DNA of 20,345 nt from a virus. This document shows, piece by piece, positions 1-6,125 of this stretch (the stretch's first letter is position 1; every line of letters starts with the position of its first letter). The DNA lies in the IMG/VR virus record IMGVR_UViG_3300027659_000275, positions 1-20,345 of that record. The stretch is one strand, 5' to 3'. Position numbers and translations under genes: made by a program. The notes beneath the pieces were generated by a model. That model was given only the letters and a program-made list of their open reading frames with translations, was not told where the DNA came from and did no database searches.

Positions 1-1
1 A

Positions 2-196
2 ATAACGTATCAGTATATGAATACTCAATATCAGAATCAAGCCAAGTTAAATCACGAAGCACAAAGACAAAAGTATAAAGATGAATTTAAAGTCCCGCAT
101 TTTTTAATATACTACGAAAACAATAAATTGCAAGACAAACAAAAAGTAATAGATAGAATAAATACATTATTAATAAATTTAATAGAAGTTAGATGA
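2..196 (+). CDS. Hypothetical protein, possibly 5'-truncated by the window edge
   Basis: The reading frame is open from base 2 to a TGA at 194-196. An in-frame ATG at 17 would give a complete 59-residue protein; otherwise the gene begins upstream of the window. The product is polar and rich in Gln, Lys and Asn, with no motif, signal peptide or membrane segment that I recognise. The stop overlaps the next gene's ATG (ATGA at 193-196), which is typical of translational coupling in this cluster and supports the frame being real. Function unknown. Confidence 0.55.
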   Translation: MTYQYMNTQYQNQAKLNHEAQRQKYKDEFKVPHFLIYYENNKLQDKQKVIDRINTLLINLIEVR

Positions 197-555
197 GCGC
201 AATAGAAAACCCAATACAATTAGAATATTTAAAGCAAGTTATACTTTCACAACTGCTTTTAGAATGCAACGAAAATTTACGCTTTACAATACAATATAAG
301 CAAGAAATTAAGAATAGAATTAATAACCTAAACAAAGACTTGGAAAGTGTCGTACATAAAGAATACACAAGTATTTATAAAACCGACCCTGAAATGACTA
401 CAAACATTTTAAGCAAGATTGAAAGTTTGGTTACTAAATTAAGTACTTCAACACTTGACGAATTAATTATGATTGACGCAATTATTGAAAAGTACAATGA
501 TAACAAAGAATGGTTCAAAGAATACGCTGAAGCTGAATTTTTAAAAATAGACTAA
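193..555 (+). CDS. Hypothetical phage protein, 120 aa
   Basis: This 120-residue, charged and largely alpha-helical protein is rich in Lys, Glu, Ile and Asn. It has no Cys cluster, signal peptide or membrane segment, and I do not recognise a family. Its ATG sits inside the previous gene's stop (ATGA), and its TAA overlaps the next ATG (TAATG at 553-557), so it lies in a tight translationally coupled block with the DUF3310 gene. The position upstream of an exonuclease and a DnaA-like protein suggests early or replication-phase expression, which is an inference from context only. Confidence 0.8.
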   Translation: MSAIENPIQLEYLKQVILSQLLLECNENLRFTIQYKQEIKNRINNLNKDLESVVHKEYTSIYKTDPEMTTNILSKIESLVTKLSTSTLDELIMIDAIIEKYNDNKEWFKEYAEAEFLKID

Positions 556-785
556 TGAGCAAGATAACACCAATGCATTATATAACAGAATCAAGGATTG
601 ACGTCATAGACTTTTGTAAAATGTACGATATGAATTTTAATCGTGGAAATATAGTTAAGTATTTAGCACGAGCCGGTAAAAAAGATAACGAACTTGATGA
701 CTTACGAAAGGCATTAAACTACTTGATGCGGGAAATAGAACATCACGAAAAGTTGCAAGAACAATGGATTGAAAACAATAAGTAG
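555..785 (+). CDS. DUF3310 family protein (SaV-like small phage protein)
   Basis: This 76-residue protein matches the pattern of the DUF3310 family, found in many phages. HY is at residues 8-9, followed by an acidic 'VIDF' stretch, the core FNRGNIVKYLARAGKK at 28-43, and DDLRKALNYL at 48-57. The family has been linked to T7 gp1.7-type nucleotide metabolism proteins, but a catalytic role for this short form is not established. It is coupled to the upstream gene by a one-base stop/start overlap. The stop codon lies inside the 5' arm of a terminator hairpin, so it is the last gene of its transcription unit. Family assignment is strong; biochemical function is uncertain. Confidence 0.85.
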   Translation: MSKITPMHYITESRIDVIDFCKMYDMNFNRGNIVKYLARAGKKDNELDDLRKALNYLMREIEHHEKLQEQWIENNK

Positions 786-804
786 GGTAACACCTACTTT
801 TTTT
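781..804 (+). terminator. Rho-independent terminator after the DUF3310 gene
   Basis: Six-base stem AGTAGG (781-786) with CCTACT (793-798), six-base loop, then a run of six T (799-804). The 5' arm includes the upstream stop codon. It separates the first cluster from the promoter at 827-877. Confidence 0.8.
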
Positions 805-826
805 ATCTTTTAATGATACGCATTTA

Positions 827-877
827 TGTTAAAGTTTTGTTAAAATGTTAATAAGTAAAAAATAAGTTATATATTTG
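827..877 (+). promoter_or_regulatory. Bacteroidota-type promoter with repeated TGTTAA boxes
   Basis: TATATTTG at 870-877 fits the Bacteroidota -7 consensus TAnnTTTG and lies 23 bases before the ATG at 901. No clean -33 TTTG or TTG sits at the usual spacing, so that element is degenerate. Upstream is the 18-base block TGTTAAAGTTTTGTTAAA (827-844), repeated exactly at 4921-4938 ahead of the second promoter. TGTTAA occurs at 827, 838 and 846, consistent with a binding array for a regulator or an AT-rich upstream element. Confidence 0.65.
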
Positions 878-900
878 TTGAAACAATTAAAAACAAGTAT

Positions 901-1089
901 ATGGAAACATTTAAGTATCGTAATCAAGAAATCCAAGTTGATTATCACACAGTAAAAGTAAAAGATGATCAAGTGCCTGATGTTATTATTATGCAAGTAT
1001 TTTATCAAGGTACAGACATAACAATGATATTATCACAAAAAGACGAACAAGAAATATTAGAAACAATTTACGATAAACTTTACAACTAA
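901..1089 (+). CDS. Hypothetical small protein, 62 aa
   Basis: First gene after the promoter at 827-877, with an A-rich leader and no Shine-Dalgarno sequence, as usual in Bacteroidota. The 62-residue product alternates hydrophobic and polar residues in its first two thirds (likely beta strands) and ends in a short acidic helix. I recognise no family. Its TAA (1087-1089) overlaps the next ATG by one base, implying co-translation with the following gene. Probably a small regulatory or accessory early protein, but nothing in the sequence shows which. Confidence 0.7.
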   Translation: METFKYRNQEIQVDYHTVKVKDDQVPDVIIMQVFYQGTDITMILSQKDEQEILETIYDKLYN

Positions 1090-1295
1090 TGAAAACAGAA
1101 ATTATAAACGATTTAGACATCTTAATTCAATTAAGTAAAGATTTAGATAACGCATATATGAAAAACAAATTGCGTAATATTAAAAAGGTATTATTAGAAG
1201 AATGGAACGAAACTGATTTGTATTACGAACAAATAAAAGAAGTATTGCGAGAAGAAGAAACAATGAACAATTTAAACAATATAAAAATAAGATAA
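1089..1295 (+). CDS. Hypothetical helical protein, 68 aa
   Basis: A 68-residue, acidic and entirely helix-friendly protein (Lys, Glu, Leu, Asn rich) with no recognisable motif. The start overlaps the previous stop (TAATG at 1087-1091), and the gene is followed after one base by the exonuclease gene, so it sits in an early operon of about five genes. The long repetitive Glu/Lys/Leu helices could mediate protein contacts. Function unknown. Confidence 0.7.
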   Translation: MKTEIINDLDILIQLSKDLDNAYMKNKLRNIKKVLLEEWNETDLYYEQIKEVLREEETMNNLNNIKIR

Positions 1296-1296
1296 T

Positions 1297-2061
1297 ATGA
1301 TAACAACATTTGATAACAAACAATGGGATAAAGAAGAACTATTAGCCAATATGTACGACGATAGTTTTTATTATGGTTACTTGGGCCAAAACGCATTAAG
1401 TAGTTCAAGTATTAAAACATTATTATCTTCGCCTAAAACGTATTACTTTACAAAAAAATATGGTAGTGGTGAAACACAAGCGTTACGTGATGGTAGGCTA
1501 TTTCACACAATGATATTAGAACCTGAAAAGTTAGACGATATTATATTTGTAGACGCTGCAACAAAAGCAAGTAAAGAATACAAACTTGCAAAAGAAACAG
1601 GAAAAGAAGTTTACACTAAAAACGAAAAGAAAGCAGCCGAACGTTTATGCGATGCGTTATTAAGAAATGAAGCAGTAAAAGAATACTTAACAAAAGCAGA
1701 ATACGAAGTACCACAAATAGCAATGATTGATGGAATACCAATAAGAGCAAAAGCAGATATATTAAAAGGCAATACTATTATTGATTTAAAAACCACAACA
1801 GGTATTAAAGACTTTCGTTATTCAGCAGATAAATACAGTTACGATTTACAAGCGTGGTTATATCGTGAAATGTTTGAAGTAGAAGACTTTGTGTTTATAG
1901 CTATCGATAAAGGTAGTTTAGATATTGCTATCTTTGAATGTAGCGATGAGTTCTACGCAAAAGGTAAAGAAAAGTTTGAGCAAGGAATTAGTAACTATAA
2001 ACACTTTTTTCAAACAGTAGGAGTAGATTTAGATCAATATGTATTAAGAGGAGTATTGTAA
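1297..2061 (+). CDS. PDDEXK (RecE/DUF3799-like) exodeoxyribonuclease
   Basis: This 254-residue protein has the layout of phage exonuclease VIII/RecE-like and Cas4/RecB-type PD-(D/E)XK nucleases. An N-terminal segment NALSSSSIK (32-40) is followed by GRLFHTMILEP (66-76, His70), Asp154 in the IPIRAKADIL strand, the IIDLKTT motif (161-167, Asp163 and Lys165), and YDLQAWLY (182-189, Gln185). These are the expected metal-binding and catalytic positions. Such enzymes resect double-stranded DNA ends for single-strand annealing recombination, usually with a RecT/Erf-type partner. No partner is seen here, so it may lie upstream of the window. The length fits stand-alone phage versions. The exact substrate is inferred from the family. 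Confidence 0.85.
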   Translation: MITTFDNKQWDKEELLANMYDDSFYYGYLGQNALSSSSIKTLLSSPKTYYFTKKYGSGETQALRDGRLFHTMILEPEKLDDIIFVDAATKASKEYKLAKETGKEVYTKNEKKAAERLCDALLRNEAVKEYLTKAEYEVPQIAMIDGIPIRAKADILKGNTIIDLKTTTGIKDFRYSADKYSYDLQAWLYREMFEVEDFVFIAIDKGSLDIAIFECSDEFYAKGKEKFEQGISNYKHFFQTVGVDLDQYVLRGVL

Positions 2062-2072
2062 TGTAATTTAAA

Positions 2073-2300
2073 ATGGAATTAACAAAAGATGAAGCGTTTG
2101 CTATGACGCTATACGATATAAGTCAAGGCGAAACATTAGAAACAATGCGAATGGTTTTAACAGACTACGAAGAACGTGAACAGTTTGAAGTTTGTGCAGG
2201 CATACATTTAGCAATAGAAGTATCTTCGTTTCTTACATTAACCGCAGTAGTACAAGAATTTAACCCAATAGAATTAGAATTAACATTTGACGAATTATGA
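2073..2300 (+). CDS. Hypothetical acidic protein, 75 aa
   Basis: A 75-residue, strongly acidic protein that starts 11 bases after the exonuclease stop. Its TGA overlaps the ATG of the DnaA-like gene (ATGA at 2297-2300). The centre is moderately hydrophobic (around residues 42-62) but contains Glu and is not a convincing membrane span. I recognise no family. Overlaps on the downstream side suggest it is made together with the DnaA-like protein. Function unknown. Confidence 0.7.
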   Translation: MELTKDEAFAMTLYDISQGETLETMRMVLTDYEEREQFEVCAGIHLAIEVSSFLTLTAVVQEFNPIELELTFDEL

Positions 2301-2752
2301 TAATAGAAAAAATAAAACAAGAATCAGGAATTGATGTAACAATAAAAAGCAGGAAACGTGAACAAGTAGAAATGAAAGCATTAGCATCTTTCTTATTTAG
2401 ACAAAAAGGATATTCTTTAATACAAATAGGAAAAGAACTAAACTTAAACCACGCTACAATAATACACCATTTAAAAATATACCCAATGATTAAACACTAC
2501 AATCCAAGAGTAGAAGAATTAGAAAACTTGATCAATGGAGTTAAACCCGATTTAGTATTAGAATCATTACAATTTAAAATACAAATGAGGGACATAGAGA
2601 TAAAAGAACTGAAACAAAAAATAGAACAACTACAAACAAATAAAAACATTATGCGTTTAGCTGCACTATTAGAACACGAAGACGTACAAGAAAAGTTTCA
2701 AGCATTTTTAAACATTAACGAAAAAGCAAGATATTATAAAAAATATGAGTAA
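2297..2752 (+). CDS. DnaA domain IV-like DNA-binding protein with coiled coil
   Basis: Residues about 18-60 resemble the C-terminal DNA-binding domain of DnaA: a basic RKRE start (19-22), a helix ending LFRQKGYS, the turn IQIGKELNL, and NHATIIHHLK (51-60). The last corresponds to the DnaA signature DHSTVLHA that reads the DnaA box. No AAA+ ATPase (Walker A) is present. The rest (about 88-116) is a Lys/Glu/Leu/Gln coiled coil. It could bind DnaA-box-like sites in the phage origin, or compete with host DnaA. It follows an exonuclease gene, consistent with a replication role. The domain call is by motif and order; the function is inferred. Confidence 0.7.
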   Translation: MIIEKIKQESGIDVTIKSRKREQVEMKALASFLFRQKGYSLIQIGKELNLNHATIIHHLKIYPMIKHYNPRVEELENLINGVKPDLVLESLQFKIQMRDIEIKELKQKIEQLQTNKNIMRLAALLEHEDVQEKFQAFLNINEKARYYKKYE

Positions 2753-2858
2753 TTTACAAAGAATATTAAGAGTAATGAGCTTCTATTATAAAAGAGGTTG
2801 CAATAAAGAATCAGTAAACACTATTTATAAAAAAATACTAAAACAAAAATACAAATGA
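2745..2858 (+). CDS. Small basic protein, 37 aa
   Basis: A short ORF that starts 8 bases inside the previous gene and ends with a TGA overlapping the next ATG (ATGA at 2855-2858). The 37-residue product is very basic (Lys and Arg rich), with one Cys. The precise stop/start overlaps on both sides argue that it is a real coupled gene, not noise. I recognise no family, and it could be a small DNA- or RNA-binding protein. Confidence 0.5.
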   Translation: MSNLQRILRVMSFYYKRGCNKESVNTIYKKILKQKYK

Positions 2859-3031
2859 AACTAATATTAGAAATATACGATAACAAGTACACGGTTGAAA
2901 TATCAAATGATGAACTAACTGCTTATGAGTTTTTAGAAATTATAAAAGGTTTAATGCACCAAATTACATACAACAATGAAACTATTAATAAAGCTATTAT
3001 AGAATTAGCTGATGAACTAAAAGAAGAATAA
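2855..3031 (+). CDS. Hypothetical acidic protein, 58 aa
   Basis: A 58-residue ORF that starts in the ATGA overlap with the previous small gene. Two beta-like stretches (LILEIYDNKYTVEI) are followed by acidic helices. No motif is recognised. The TAA ends one base before the start of the Cys-motif protein gene, so it continues the coupled block. Confidence rests on the tight packing and typical amino-acid composition. Confidence 0.6.
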   Translation: MKLILEIYDNKYTVEISNDELTAYEFLEIIKGLMHQITYNNETINKAIIELADELKEE

Positions 3032-3032
3032 G

Positions 3033-3188
3033 ATGCCTGATATAACAATGTGTACCGGAAAGAATTGTGATTTAGCTTCAACCTGTTATAGATATAAAGC
3101 TGAACCAAGTAAGTATAGACAGTCTTACTTTGTTGAAGCGCCTATTGAAGATGAACAATGTGATTACTATTTGGAAGTAGAAGATTAA
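3033..3188 (+). CDS. Small Cys-motif protein, possible metal binding, 51 aa
   Basis: A 51-residue protein with cysteines at positions 7, 12, 18 and 43 in the pattern C-x4-C-x5-C ... C, ending in an acidic tail. The N-terminal MCTGKNCDLASTCYRY block resembles a small protein family I associate with Bacteroidota phages. Four cysteines suggest zinc or iron-sulfur binding, which is an inference. It starts one base after the previous stop and is the last gene before a 61-base gap preceding the terminase genes, so it probably ends the early operon. Confidence 0.65.
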   Translation: MPDITMCTGKNCDLASTCYRYKAEPSKYRQSYFVEAPIEDEQCDYYLEVED

Positions 3189-3223
3189 CAATAAGTAAAA
3201 CCTATTATTTTTAAATTGAGTAT

Positions 3224-3237
3224 AATTAATATTAATT
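3224..3237. repeat. 14-bp perfect AT palindrome before the terminase genes
   Basis: AATTAATATTAATT is its own reverse complement and lies in the 61-base gap (3189-3249) ahead of the small terminase gene. It could be an operator or part of a promoter. Being AT-only in AT-rich DNA, it may also be chance. I see no clear -7 TAnnTTTG in this gap. Confidence 0.3.
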
Positions 3238-3249
3238 GCTTTTATAATT

Positions 3250-3543
3250 ATGGAAGATAGAAGAAAAAACAATGGTGGTCATAAATCTGCAGGACGTAAA
3301 CCTAAAGTAGAAGAACAAAAAGTAAATACATTATTTGTAAATGCTTTGAAACAATTATATAATACAGAAGTAGACGACGAAGCTAAAATTACTTTTGTTA
3401 AAGATACTTTGTTAAGTTCGCAACGTGGACAATTATTTGTAGCCGAACATATATTTGGCAAACCAAAAGAAACAATCGAAACAACGCATAACATTAACGA
3501 CTTCGATATAAAAGATATATTCAAAATTGATAAGTCTAAATAA
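3250..3543 (+). CDS. terS: Terminase small subunit (putative)
   Basis: A 97-residue basic protein starting with a charged, Gly-rich tail (KNNGGHKSAGRKPK), which I associate with small terminase subunits of Bacteroidota phages, followed by a helical region and an acidic C-terminus. Small terminases bind the packaging site and load the large subunit. The main support is position: it overlaps the large terminase gene by 17 bases. It is shorter than many small terminases, and no HTH is obvious, so the call relies on context plus the GRKPK-type N-terminus. Confidence 0.6.
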   Translation: MEDRRKNNGGHKSAGRKPKVEEQKVNTLFVNALKQLYNTEVDDEAKITFVKDTLLSSQRGQLFVAEHIFGKPKETIETTHNINDFDIKDIFKIDKSK

Positions 3544-4732
3544 CAAATATAATTTATTAGGTTCCGATAGTAGATACTTTGTAATTACAGGTGGAAGGGG
3601 AAGCGGTAAATCCTATTCCCTTAACTCCTTTTTATTATTGCTTACTTACGAAGTAGGACACGTTATATTGTTTACACGTTATACTTTAACTTCTGCTAAC
3701 GTTTCTATTATACCTGAATTTATAGACAAGATAGAATCAGCTGATTTAAGCAATGATTTTTATATTACTAAAGACGAAATCATTAATTTAAAAACAGGAT
3801 CTAAAATATTGTTTAAAGGTATTAAAACAAGCAGCGGAACTCAAACTGCTAACTTGAAATCATTAGCCGGTGTTACAACTTGGGTATTAGATGAAGCAGA
3901 AGAATTAACAGACGAAGAAACATTTGAAAAGATAGACTTTAGTATAAGAACAAAAGGAATACAAAACAGAGTTATATTGGTTTTAAATCCTGCAACAAAA
4001 GAACACTTTATATATAAGAAATTCTTTGAAGATAAAGGAATACAATCAGGAAGCAATTTGATAAACGGAGATACTACATATATTCATACAACGTATTTAG
4101 ATAATATAGAAAACCTTTCTGAATCTTTTATTAACCAAATAGAAAACATAAAGAATAGAAGACCTGAAAAGTATAAGCATCAAATATTAGGTGGTTGGTT
4201 GGATAAAGCAGAAGGAGTTATATTTACAAATTGGTCAATAGGAAAATACGAGCAGGTAGGTAAAAGTATCTTTGGTCAAGATTTTGGTTTTAGTAATGAC
4301 CCGACTACATTAATAGAATGCAATATAGACGCTTCTAACAAACGAATATATATTAATGAATGTTTCTCTTTACAAGCGTTAACAACGTCGCAGATATACA
4401 ACTTAAATAGGCAATACGTTAACGATGCTTTAATAGTTGCTGATAGTGCAGAACCAAGATTAATAAGTGAGTTAGCTAATTTAGGTTTAAACATAGTTCC
4501 TACAATTAAAGGACAAGGCAGCGTTACATACGGAATCAGTTTACTACAAGACTACGATTTAATAGTAACACCTGAATCAATTAACTTAATTAAAGAATTG
4601 AATAACTATTGTTGGTTGGAAAAGAAATCAAATACACCAATAGACAAACACAACCACTTGATCGATGCTTTACGTTACGCAGTAAGCTACCAATTAGAAA
4701 ACCCACACAAAGGAAACTACTATATTTATTAA
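3527..4732 (+). CDS. terL: Terminase large subunit (ATPase and nuclease)
   Basis: This 401-residue packaging motor has both expected domains. The ATPase part shows Walker A TGGRGSGKS (21-29), Walker B WVLDEAEE (119-126, Asp122 and Glu123) and the LNPAT coupling motif (153-157). The RNase H-fold nuclease shows Asp252 in QDFGF, Asp306 in VADSAEP, and HNHLIDALRYA (375-385, Asp380). This fits the PBSX-type Terminase_3/Terminase_6C group. It cuts concatemers and pumps DNA through the portal. The only usable start is TTG at 3527: the frame opens at 3512, and the protein has no internal Met. It overlaps the small terminase gene in the +1 frame. Confidence 0.93.
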   Translation: MISLNNKYNLLGSDSRYFVITGGRGSGKSYSLNSFLLLLTYEVGHVILFTRYTLTSANVSIIPEFIDKIESADLSNDFYITKDEIINLKTGSKILFKGIKTSSGTQTANLKSLAGVTTWVLDEAEELTDEETFEKIDFSIRTKGIQNRVILVLNPATKEHFIYKKFFEDKGIQSGSNLINGDTTYIHTTYLDNIENLSESFINQIENIKNRRPEKYKHQILGGWLDKAEGVIFTNWSIGKYEQVGKSIFGQDFGFSNDPTTLIECNIDASNKRIYINECFSLQALTTSQIYNLNRQYVNDALIVADSAEPRLISELANLGLNIVPTIKGQGSVTYGISLLQDYDLIVTPESINLIKELNNYCWLEKKSNTPIDKHNHLIDALRYAVSYQLENPHKGNYYIY

Positions 4733-4893
4733 TGACATACGGGGAAATCATAGCAACTATTGAATGTTACATTTATTTAAAGACTAATCAAAACGTATTG
4801 ATAGCTTTACCTACAAATGTAGGACAAATAAAAAAGATGCAGCAAATGTATAATATAGCAAAGCAAGAAGTGTTATATATGTGGCAGGTTTAA
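4732..4893 (+). CDS. Hypothetical small protein, 53 aa
   Basis: A 53-residue ORF coupled to the large terminase by a one-base TAATG overlap (4730-4734). The frame is open further upstream, but the ATG at 4732 at the junction is the natural start. The product has a hydrophobic N-terminal half and a Gln/Met-rich helical second half, with no recognised motif. It is the last gene of the terminase operon, followed by a 115-base gap with an AT-only hairpin and a promoter. Function unknown. Confidence 0.65.
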   Translation: MTYGEIIATIECYIYLKTNQNVLIALPTNVGQIKKMQQMYNIAKQEVLYMWQV

Positions 4894-4920
4894 TTATATT
4901 CATTTAAATATAATTGTAAA

Positions 4921-4981
4921 TGTTAAAGTTTTGTTAAAGTTTTAAAATACTTTTGTATTGTTAATAAAAGTTGTATATTTG
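4921..4981 (+). promoter_or_regulatory. Bacteroidota-type promoter with repeated TGTTAA boxes
   Basis: TTTG at 4952-4955 and TATATTTG at 4974-4981 are separated by 18 bases, close to the Bacteroidota consensus TTTG-N(17-23)-TAnnTTTG. The upstream 18-base block TGTTAAAGTTTTGTTAAA (4921-4938) is an exact copy of 827-844, and a further TGTTAATAA (4959-4967) is also shared with the first promoter (846-854). Transcription should start just after 4985, which excludes any start codon at 4958 for the next gene. Confidence 0.75.
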
Positions 4982-5008
4982 TATAACAATAACAAACAAT
5001 TAGAAATT

Positions 5009-5146
5009 ATGAGAACAGTATCAGGAGTTTTATCAGCATCAATAGCAATGGCAAGTAACGATTATTTAGTTCAAATAGCTTTTGCATTATTAACCTTTTA
5101 TTTAATTTACCGTGAACTTAAAAGCGATAAAGAATTGTCTGAATAA
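5009..5146 (+). CDS. Small single-pass membrane protein, 45 aa
   Basis: First gene after the promoter at 4921-4981. The frame is open from 4958, but that would place the -7 element inside the coding region, so the ATG at 5009 is chosen. The 45-residue product has a short polar N-terminus, a hydrophobic segment at about residues 19-36 (YLVQIAFALLTFYLIY) and a charged C-terminus, as in small phage inner-membrane proteins. It could act in superinfection exclusion or lysis control, but no family is recognised. It overlaps the next ORF by 35 bases. Confidence 0.65.
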   Translation: MRTVSGVLSASIAMASNDYLVQIAFALLTFYLIYRELKSDKELSE

Positions 5147-5336
5147 CGGAATAACTATTTATCCAATAGTGATAGACGATGTTTATTTTGTAGGCAAAAG
5201 AAAAATCAATTACGTTAAAATAGAAATAAACGTAAACGGTGCAAAGAAATTAGGGAACGATAAATACAAACAAGACGAAACTTTAACGAATAAAGTATTT
5301 GAATTGTATGAAGTATTAAATTTAAAATTAGTTTAG
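5112..5336 (+). CDS. Hypothetical protein, GTG start, 74 aa
   Basis: A 74-residue ORF with no internal Met. The frame opens at 5106, and GTG at 5112 is the first plausible start, giving a 35-base overlap with the membrane protein gene in another frame. The central part (ITIYPIVIDDVYFVGKRKIN onward) alternates beta-like residues, then a Lys-rich region and an amphipathic helix (LTNKVFELYEVLN). It resembles small hypothetical proteins of Bacteroidota phages in outline only. It ends 26 bases before a terminator. Function unknown. Confidence 0.6.
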   Translation: MNLKAIKNCLNNGITIYPIVIDDVYFVGKRKINYVKIEINVNGAKKLGNDKYKQDETLTNKVFELYEVLNLKLV

Positions 5337-5362
5337 AGTTAGTTTAAAGTTGGTTAAAAATC

Positions 5363-5388
5363 GGTAGTCAGAAATGGCTACCTTTTTT
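5363..5388 (+). terminator. Rho-independent terminator
   Basis: Stem GGTAGTC (5363-5369) with GGCTACC (5376-5382), including one G-T wobble, loop AGAAAT, then six T (5383-5388). It ends the short transcription unit of the membrane protein and the GTG-start gene, ahead of the tail module. Confidence 0.8.
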
Positions 5389-5434
5389 GTTTTTAAATGC
5401 TATGCATTTTTGTTTTATACAATTCCTACTTTAA

Positions 5435-5452
5435 TTAATTTTTAAAATAAAA
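5435..5452 (+). promoter_or_regulatory. Conserved AT-rich gene leader before the tail chaperone
   Basis: TTAATTTTTAAAATAAAA lies one base before the ATG at 5454 and is repeated exactly at 12641-12658 before the protease gene, with close variants before 14433 and 16621. A-rich bases just upstream of the start are known to promote translation in flavobacteria. Alternatively, TAATTTTT could be a degenerate -7 element. Confidence 0.45.
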
Positions 5453-5453
5453 T

Positions 5454-6125
5454 ATGAAAGTAGATATTAATGTACCTGAATCATTAAATGAAATTACTTT
5501 ATATCAATACCAAAAGTTTGAGAAGCTAATACAAAACAATGAAGCAAGTCATTTTGTAAACCAAAAGACTATTGAAATATTTTGTGATATTGAACTAAAA
5601 GATGTAGCAAGAATAAAAGTAGCTGATACTGATTCTTTGCTTGTGCATTTGAATACATTACTACAAACAAAACCTAAACTAACAAGAACATTTAAACTTG
5701 GTATTTACGAGTTTGGTTTTATTCCTAAAATAGAAGATATTACTTCAGGTGAATTTATAGATTTAGAAACCTACCTTGGCGATACTGAAACGCTGCATAA
5801 AGCTATGGCAGTTCTTTTTAGACCAATTAAAAATAAAGTTAAGGATTTATATATCATAGAAGATTACGAAGCTGCAGACAAGTATTCAGAGGTTTTAAAA
5901 TATATGCCTTTAGATATTGCACTTGGTTCTATGCTTTTTTTTTGGACTTTGCTCAACGATTGCGGGATCGCTTTGAGTCATTATATACAGAACGAAGTGG
6001 AACAGTCGGAAGCAGCGAAGCAAGTTTTGGAAAAAAATGGGGTTGGTATCAATCAATTTACGCAGCAGCTCAAGGGGATATTCTCCGATTCAATTCAGTT
6101 ACCAAACTACCCATCACAACTTTAA
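5454..6125 (+). CDS. Tail assembly chaperone, unshifted (gpG-like) form
   Basis: A 223-residue protein that I assign as the gpG-like tail assembly chaperone of a Bacteroidota siphophage. It has an N-terminal domain (INVPESLNEITLYQYQKFE), a mixed middle, and a helical C-terminus that starts near MPLDIALGSMLFFW (about 151-164) and ends NGVGINQFTQQLK. Such chaperones coat the tape measure during tail assembly and are made in two forms by frameshifting. A second frame overlaps its last 184 bases and carries a conserved-looking WGWYQSIY segment. An A7 tract at 6031-6037 sits exactly before both alternative C-termini. Coding density in two frames makes 5944-6115 visibly GC-richer than its surroundings. 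Confidence 0.75.
   Translation: MKVDINVPESLNEITLYQYQKFEKLIQNNEASHFVNQKTIEIFCDIELKDVARIKVADTDSLLVHLNTLLQTKPKLTRTFKLGIYEFGFIPKIEDITSGEFIDLETYLGDTETLHKAMAVLFRPIKNKVKDLYIIEDYEAADKYSEVLKYMPLDIALGSMLFFWTLLNDCGIALSHYIQNEVEQSEAAKQVLEKNGVGINQFTQQLKGIFSDSIQLPNYPSQL

Noticed and set aside
4609-4731. Upstream extension of the small ORF after the large terminase
   Set aside because: The extension lies wholly within the large terminase gene; the ATG at 4732 in the TAATG junction is a far better start.
4894-4913. AT-only hairpin (TTATATT/AATATAA) after the small ORF downstream of the large terminase
   Set aside because: No GC pairs and no T-run; too weak to call a terminator.
4958-5008. Upstream start for the membrane mini-protein
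   Set aside because: It would place the -7 promoter element inside the coding sequence, upstream of any transcript start.
5159-5167. DnaA-box-like TTATCCAAT (a second copy at 18804-18812)
   Set aside because: Two mismatches to the TTATCCACA consensus, inside coding sequence and not clustered; does not mark an origin.
5395-5409. Hairpin AAATGC/GCATTT just after the terminator at 5363-5388
   Set aside because: Short and AT-rich with a three-base loop; may only extend the termination region.
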